63,982 nucleotides of DNA from IMG/VR virus record IMGVR_UViG_3300033182_000145, positions 1 to 63,982 of that record; one strand, 5' to 3'. Below the pieces are notes generated by a model. That model was not told where the DNA came from. It made no database searches and saw nothing but the letters and a program-made list of their open reading frames with translations. Position numbers and translations under genes: made by a program. Shown piece by piece: positions 60,361 to 63,982 of this stretch. The DNA comes from a virus. Within the stretch, counting starts at the first letter, position 1, and each line of letters opens with the position of its first letter.

Positions 60361-63300
60361 GTGGCATATGATAACATATCAACCCGTACATCTTTCATTA
60401 AGTTTACGGGCCAAGACGTAATCGATAGTAACTACACTATTTTTTACGATAGTATTATTAATCCGGCTGATCAGATTAGCATGTCTCTGGATGATCAGGA
60501 TGAAATAGTTGTTGTAAGAAAGTTTGATACGTCTACTATTTCTGACTCGGATTATACCCACAGTACTAATCCTGTTACGGCTAGCGAGGCTTGGTCTTGC
60601 TGGACTCTCCCAAATAGCTCAGACAGCGGTAGCTCTATGTACAGTATTAATACGGTTAATAGGTCTATTACATTCAATACAACAACTGCTGATGGTGAGT
60701 GGACATGGACTACTGAACAGAGTGGACGGAGTGCGGATATTGACTTGCCGTCTATTGCTGCTGCGGATACTATTTATATTCTTAGAAAGACGTACAGTTT
60801 AGATAAGTTTGTGGAGTTTACGAGTGGCTCTAGAATTAACGCTAACAACCTGAACTATATCGTCGACCAGTTAATGTTCTTGGCTCAGGAAGTTACTGAT
60901 GGTTTCTATAATATCCAAGAGTTTAACCCGGCATTCGGTATGCCTAATGGTGTGCCGTTATTAGATTCCACTGGTAAGTTAGATAATACACTGATGAGTG
61001 TGGCTACTGAGGATGGTGTTCAGGGAACAGGTTCCTCAACGGATAAGATTCGTCTTAATCTTGCTGATGATTCGTTAGCTATTTCTGGTGAGCAGGTTAA
61101 GGTTAACACCAACGATACATTAACCTCGACTTCCACCACTCAGCCCCTGTCTGCAAATCAGGGGAAAGAACTTAAAGCAACTATTGATGCTCTTTCTGCC
61201 GGTGTCACTTATAAGGGGGTGATTGACATTGACAACGGTGCTAGTCAGGCGGCTCCTTCGGCCGTTGCTGGAGATACTTATGATATTATTGAAACAGACG
61301 GTGGTGGATCGACTATTACTCTAACTAACTTTAACTCTTTATCTGTCAGTGCTGGTGATATCATTAGATATTCCGGTAGTGCTTGGGTTGAAGTTGATAG
61401 ATCAGCTGCTTATGTAAGACAGGATGGATCCACGCCTCTTACAGGCAACTGGAATGCAGGAACCTTTAGTATTACAGGTAAGACAGAGGCTGTTACCGAT
61501 AGTAGTACAAAGCTTGCTAGTACCGCTTTTGTTAAGAGCCTTGATTTAGCAGACTTTGCTGATGTCACAGACTACGGTGGAGGTACTAATGGTCATGTCT
61601 TAAAGAGAGTGTCTGGTGCGTGGGTAAGCGTTAGTCCTTCTGATGGAACAAATGGTGTTTCTCTTAATGATTTAAAAGATGTAACGGCTCCCAGTCCTGC
61701 TACAGGTCACTTCTTAAAGTGGACGGGGAGTACATGGGAATCAGCTGCCAGCGGAAGCGTTGTAGCAATTGCTAATACTTCTGGAGGAACAGCTGATGGA
61801 ACTACCGATGACCAGTCTTCTTTAGATACTGCATTAAATAGTGTGGGTATTGCTGGTGGATCTGCGTCAACGAATGCTTTATTGGGATCTCTTGATTTGC
61901 AAGGAAGACACTTTGGTGTTGGTTCCGCAGTCGAGACTTTTGAAAAGTTTGATTTCCAGTGGAGGCATGGTAAGTTAAACTGGATTGATACTGATGATGA
62001 TGGGACTACTTCTATGTTAAAATGTCCTACTGAAACCAACTCGGGAGTAACTTATCTTACTACGGCTTCTTCCTCAGGAACTACAAAGATTGAGGTTAAT
62101 AGTGCTAGTAATTTAGCTGCTGGTGATTTAATTCAGTTATATAGTACGGATACCTCTAGTTCAAACTTAGATGTTACTTCTATTGGTGGTGGTGATGTGT
62201 TGGCTAAGGAGCTACACTATATCCACAAGATAGAGGGTACTACTCTGTGGTTAAGAGATCCTTTACAGCATAACTGGAATGCAGGTACTGCAAACTCTAG
62301 GGTTATTAAAAAGGGAAGTGCTTCGAATGCTCAGCAGCAGCCTCACGATATCATTATCGAAGACATGACATTTGAAGATACAGTCCACCATTGGGTAACT
62401 GTTACTGATACTGATGTAGACTTTGATGAAAGTAGTATTGGTGCGCAAATAATCCAAGTAGACAACACTACACATGGAGTAGCTACTGGGGCAAAAGCAA
62501 CTGTAGTAGATGTAATGATTGATCATGATAACTCTGCTTCAAAGTGGACAAGTACACCCTCTTGGGGATGGATCAATGGTAAAGACTTGCCTGTTACAGT
62601 AGTAGATAGTGATACGTGTAAGTTAAATTTTGCTTCTGGAGCTGGAGGCAGCTTTGATACAGGTCAAAGTGGAAACGCGGCTGGCGATGATATCTTAGCT
62701 ATGTTCGGTAAAAGTACTGCTATTCATATTGAAAACGGGTATCGTATTTTATTTAGACGTTGTAGATTTAAGGGCTTTGCAGGTGGTCAGGTTAAACTTA
62801 CTGGCTGCCGAGAAGTTACGTTTGAAGACTGTACCTTTGAAGACATGAAGTGGACTGGAACCTCAGGCAACGCTATTGTCCTGAAGGAGTGTAAAGACAT
62901 TTCCTTTACCAAATGTACCTTTAGAAACGTCAGCCATGGTATTGCTTACGATGGTACGGACTCCTATACGGCTGTCATGGGATTAAAGATTCATGATTGT
63001 GTGTTTGATTCGGTTACGACCGGAGTTCGTAGTATTAATAACGGAATTATGTGGGATGTTTCTGTTAAGAATGTAACTGTTAACTGTACTGCGTTCAATC
63101 CTTATAGAAACTATCCTATTGCTGATGATAACATCTATGCCACTCCTGTTGGTATGGAGCTTATTGGTTTAAAGTTTGATATTGATAACTATAAGTGTGA
63201 CGGTATGACTACTTGGGATGCTGAAGATATGGATGAAACTCATATTGCCTCAGGCCATACAGCAAACTACGGTACAGGAAAGGGATGGTCCACTCGTTGG

Positions 63301-63982
63301 GTTGTTAACAATCATAATGATGGAACTGGCTCATTTAAAATTACCGCCCTTAGACAACCCAGTGCTGCTTTTGGTCTTAAGGTAAAGACCATGGGTACGT
63401 TTGACTGGATGAAGCCTAACAACTTTGGTGATGACGATATTCTTGGTACTGTTCGGGCTATGAATTCTTGTGATGCTTTAGTTCTTAAGAATTCTCATAT
63501 TGATTCGTGGTTATCTGGTGTTTGTATCAGTGCTGAGTTAGGCTTGTCCGCCACAGAATACACTACTAAGGGTATCACTATTGAAGATAACTTTATTAGT
63601 GGTGGATGTAACGGTATAACTGTCTATGCAGGGCACTCTACCAGCTCTGGAATTAAGGATGCTAATATCAAGAACAATAAAATTAGCTGTGCCTTACATG
63701 GAAACATTAAGAGATTCTCCGGTATTTATAATTACTTAGGGTTAGTGGGTAGCTGGACAAGCAAGAATGGAACTACCTTAACTGGTGTTTCTTCTTCTGA
63801 TGATTTTGGTAACGGCCCCGCTCAACCCCACATTCCTCACTGCCTTAGATGGTGGCAGGATAAAAAGGGACATTATAATGGTATAATTGATGCGGATGCT
63901 CGTATACTTCAGAGCAGCAATATTTATATTATGCATAACGTTTTTGAAGCCTATGGATCTGGACGAGTGAAGCAGCAAGAGC
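60361..63982 (+). CDS. Tail fibre protein, N-terminal and central part (gp17-like N-terminus)
   Basis: GTG start at 60361 with GAGGAG upstream. The N-terminal 220 residues, with VVRKFDTSTISDSDYTH, TIYILRKTYSLDKFVEFTSG and SRINANNLNYIVDQLMFLAQ, match the T7 gp17 tail-attachment domain. A Ser/Thr/Gly-rich central part follows, then repeated 'FEDCTFEDMKW' and 'SFTKCTFRNV' short strands typical of a right-handed parallel beta-helix (pectate-lyase-like spike). The frame is open to the window end and joins base 3 of the window through the 141-bp overlap, giving about 1,512 residues. It attaches to the tail and binds or cuts host surface sugar. Confidence 0.88.
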   Translation, partial: MAYDNISTRTSFIKFTGQDVIDSNYTIFYDSIINPADQISMSLDDQDEIVVVRKFDTSTISDSDYTHSTNPVTASEAWSCWTLPNSSDSGSSMYSINTVNRSITFNTTTADGEWTWTTEQSGRSADIDLPSIAAADTIYILRKTYSLDKFVEFTSGSRINANNLNYIVDQLMFLAQEVTDGFYNIQEFNPAFGMPNGVPLLDSTGKLDNTLMSVATEDGVQGTGSSTDKIRLNLADDSLAISGEQVKVNTNDTLTSTSTTQPLSANQGKELKATIDALSAGVTYKGVIDIDNGASQAAPSAVAGDTYDIIETDGGGSTITLTNFNSLSVSAGDIIRYSGSAWVEVDRSAAYVRQDGSTPLTGNWNAGTFSITGKTEAVTDSSTKLASTAFVKSLDLADFADVTDYGGGTNGHVLKRVSGAWVSVSPSDGTNGVSLNDLKDVTAPSPATGHFLKWTGSTWESAASGSVVAIANTSGGTADGTTDDQSSLDTALNSVGIAGGSASTNALLGSLDLQGRHFGVGSAVETFEKFDFQWRHGKLNWIDTDDDGTTSMLKCPTETNSGVTYLTTASSSGTTKIEVNSASNLAAGDLIQLYSTDTSSSNLDVTSIGGGDVLAKELHYIHKIEGTTLWLRDPLQHNWNAGTANSRVIKKGSASNAQQQPHDIIIEDMTFEDTVHHWVTVTDTDVDFDESSIGAQIIQVDNTTHGVATGAKATVVDVMIDHDNSASKWTSTPSWGWINGKDLPVTVVDSDTCKLNFASGAGGSFDTGQSGNAAGDDILAMFGKSTAIHIENGYRILFRRCRFKGFAGGQVKLTGCREVTFEDCTFEDMKWTGTSGNAIVLKECKDISFTKCTFRNVSHGIAYDGTDSYTAVMGLKIHDCVFDSVTTGVRSINNGIMWDVSVKNVTVNCTAFNPYRNYPIADDNIYATPVGMELIGLKFDIDNYKCDGMTTWDAEDMDETHIASGHTANYGTGKGWSTRWVVNNHNDGTGSFKITALRQPSAAFGLKVKTMGTFDWMKPNNFGDDDILGTVRAMNSCDALVLKNSHIDSWLSGVCISAELGLSATEYTTKGITIEDNFISGGCNGITVYAGHSTSSGIKDANIKNNKISCALHGNIKRFSGIYNYLGLVGSWTSKNGTTLTGVSSSDDFGNGPAQPHIPHCLRWWQDKKGHYNGIIDADARILQSSNIYIMHNVFEAYGSGRVKQQE
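63842..63982 (+). repeat. 141-bp terminal repeat identical to bases 1-141
   Basis: The last 141 bases equal the first 141 exactly and lie inside the tail fibre gene. This is a circular-assembly overlap: a 141-base repeat equals a common maximum assembly k-mer, and the fibre gene is otherwise cut in two. The true packaging ends cannot be placed from this. Confidence 0.9.

Noticed and set aside
63842-63982. Native terminal direct repeat of the virion DNA
   Set aside because: It lies within the tail fibre gene and equals a typical k-mer length; T7-type ends would be near the late/early boundary.
1-63982. Integrase, repressor or other lysogeny genes
   Set aside because: No recombinase, Cro/CI-like regulator or attachment-site pattern is visible; the genome reads as strictly lytic.
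1-63982. CRISPR arrays
   Set aside because: No regularly spaced direct repeats; the hairpin series at 25.5 kb differ in sequence from one another.

Overview
The window is a complete or near-complete genome of a lytic T7-like podovirus. The first 141 bases recur exactly at the end (63842-63982), so the contig closes into a circle of about 63,841 bp, with the break inside the tail fibre gene. Every gene I accept is on the + strand. T7-type genes present are RNA polymerase, SSB, primase-helicase, family A DNA polymerase, 5'-3' exonuclease, portal, scaffold, major capsid, tail tubular A and B, tail fibre, and small and large terminase. A monomeric class II (B12-dependent) ribonucleotide reductase and several Lys/Arg-rich mini-proteins of a kind I associate with aquatic phages suggest an aquatic, probably proteobacterial host. 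That host guess is inference. The genome is large for this group, which usually runs near 40-45 kb.

Layout, read around the circle. About 29.2-35.1 kb holds some twenty tiny, mostly overlapping early genes and a DUF932 protein. The T7-type RNA polymerase lies at 35.1-37.5 kb. DNA metabolism (phosphoesterase, SSB, RusA, three tRNAs, primase-helicase, a sulfotransferase-like protein, PolA, DUF4406, a permuted papain-like protein, a dNMP-kinase-like protein, exonuclease, RNR) runs to 48.9 kb. Virion genes follow: portal at 50.6, surface or decoration-like proteins, scaffold, capsid and tail to 60.3 kb, then the fibre across the contig join. Small terminase, five basic mini-proteins and large terminase occupy 1.1-3.9 kb. 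The internal virion or ejection-type genes come after the terminase, the reverse of T7, and end in one 14.2-kb gene for a 4,728-residue protein (10372-24558), about 22% of the genome.

The most unusual part is 24.88-29.2 kb, between the last late gene and the first early genes. It is visibly more GC-rich, its spacers are packed with perfect hairpins, and it encodes a second, very divergent compact single-subunit RNA polymerase (25699-27438). The motif A, B and C signatures are recognisable by eye. Six consecutive hairpins precede that gene, and a strong GAAA-loop terminator follows it. A T7-type polymerase plus a second compact one, together with near-perfect host sigma70 promoters embedded in the early and middle genes, suggests a layered transcription programme closer in spirit to N4 than to T7. 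This is inference from sequence.

Other notable points are an HExxH metallopeptidase-like site in the giant protein, a LamG-like domain inserted into a duplicated small virion protein, a sulfotransferase-like gene in the replication module, and tRNAs whose anticodons (Arg-TCT, Leu-TAA) match codons favoured in the virion genes.
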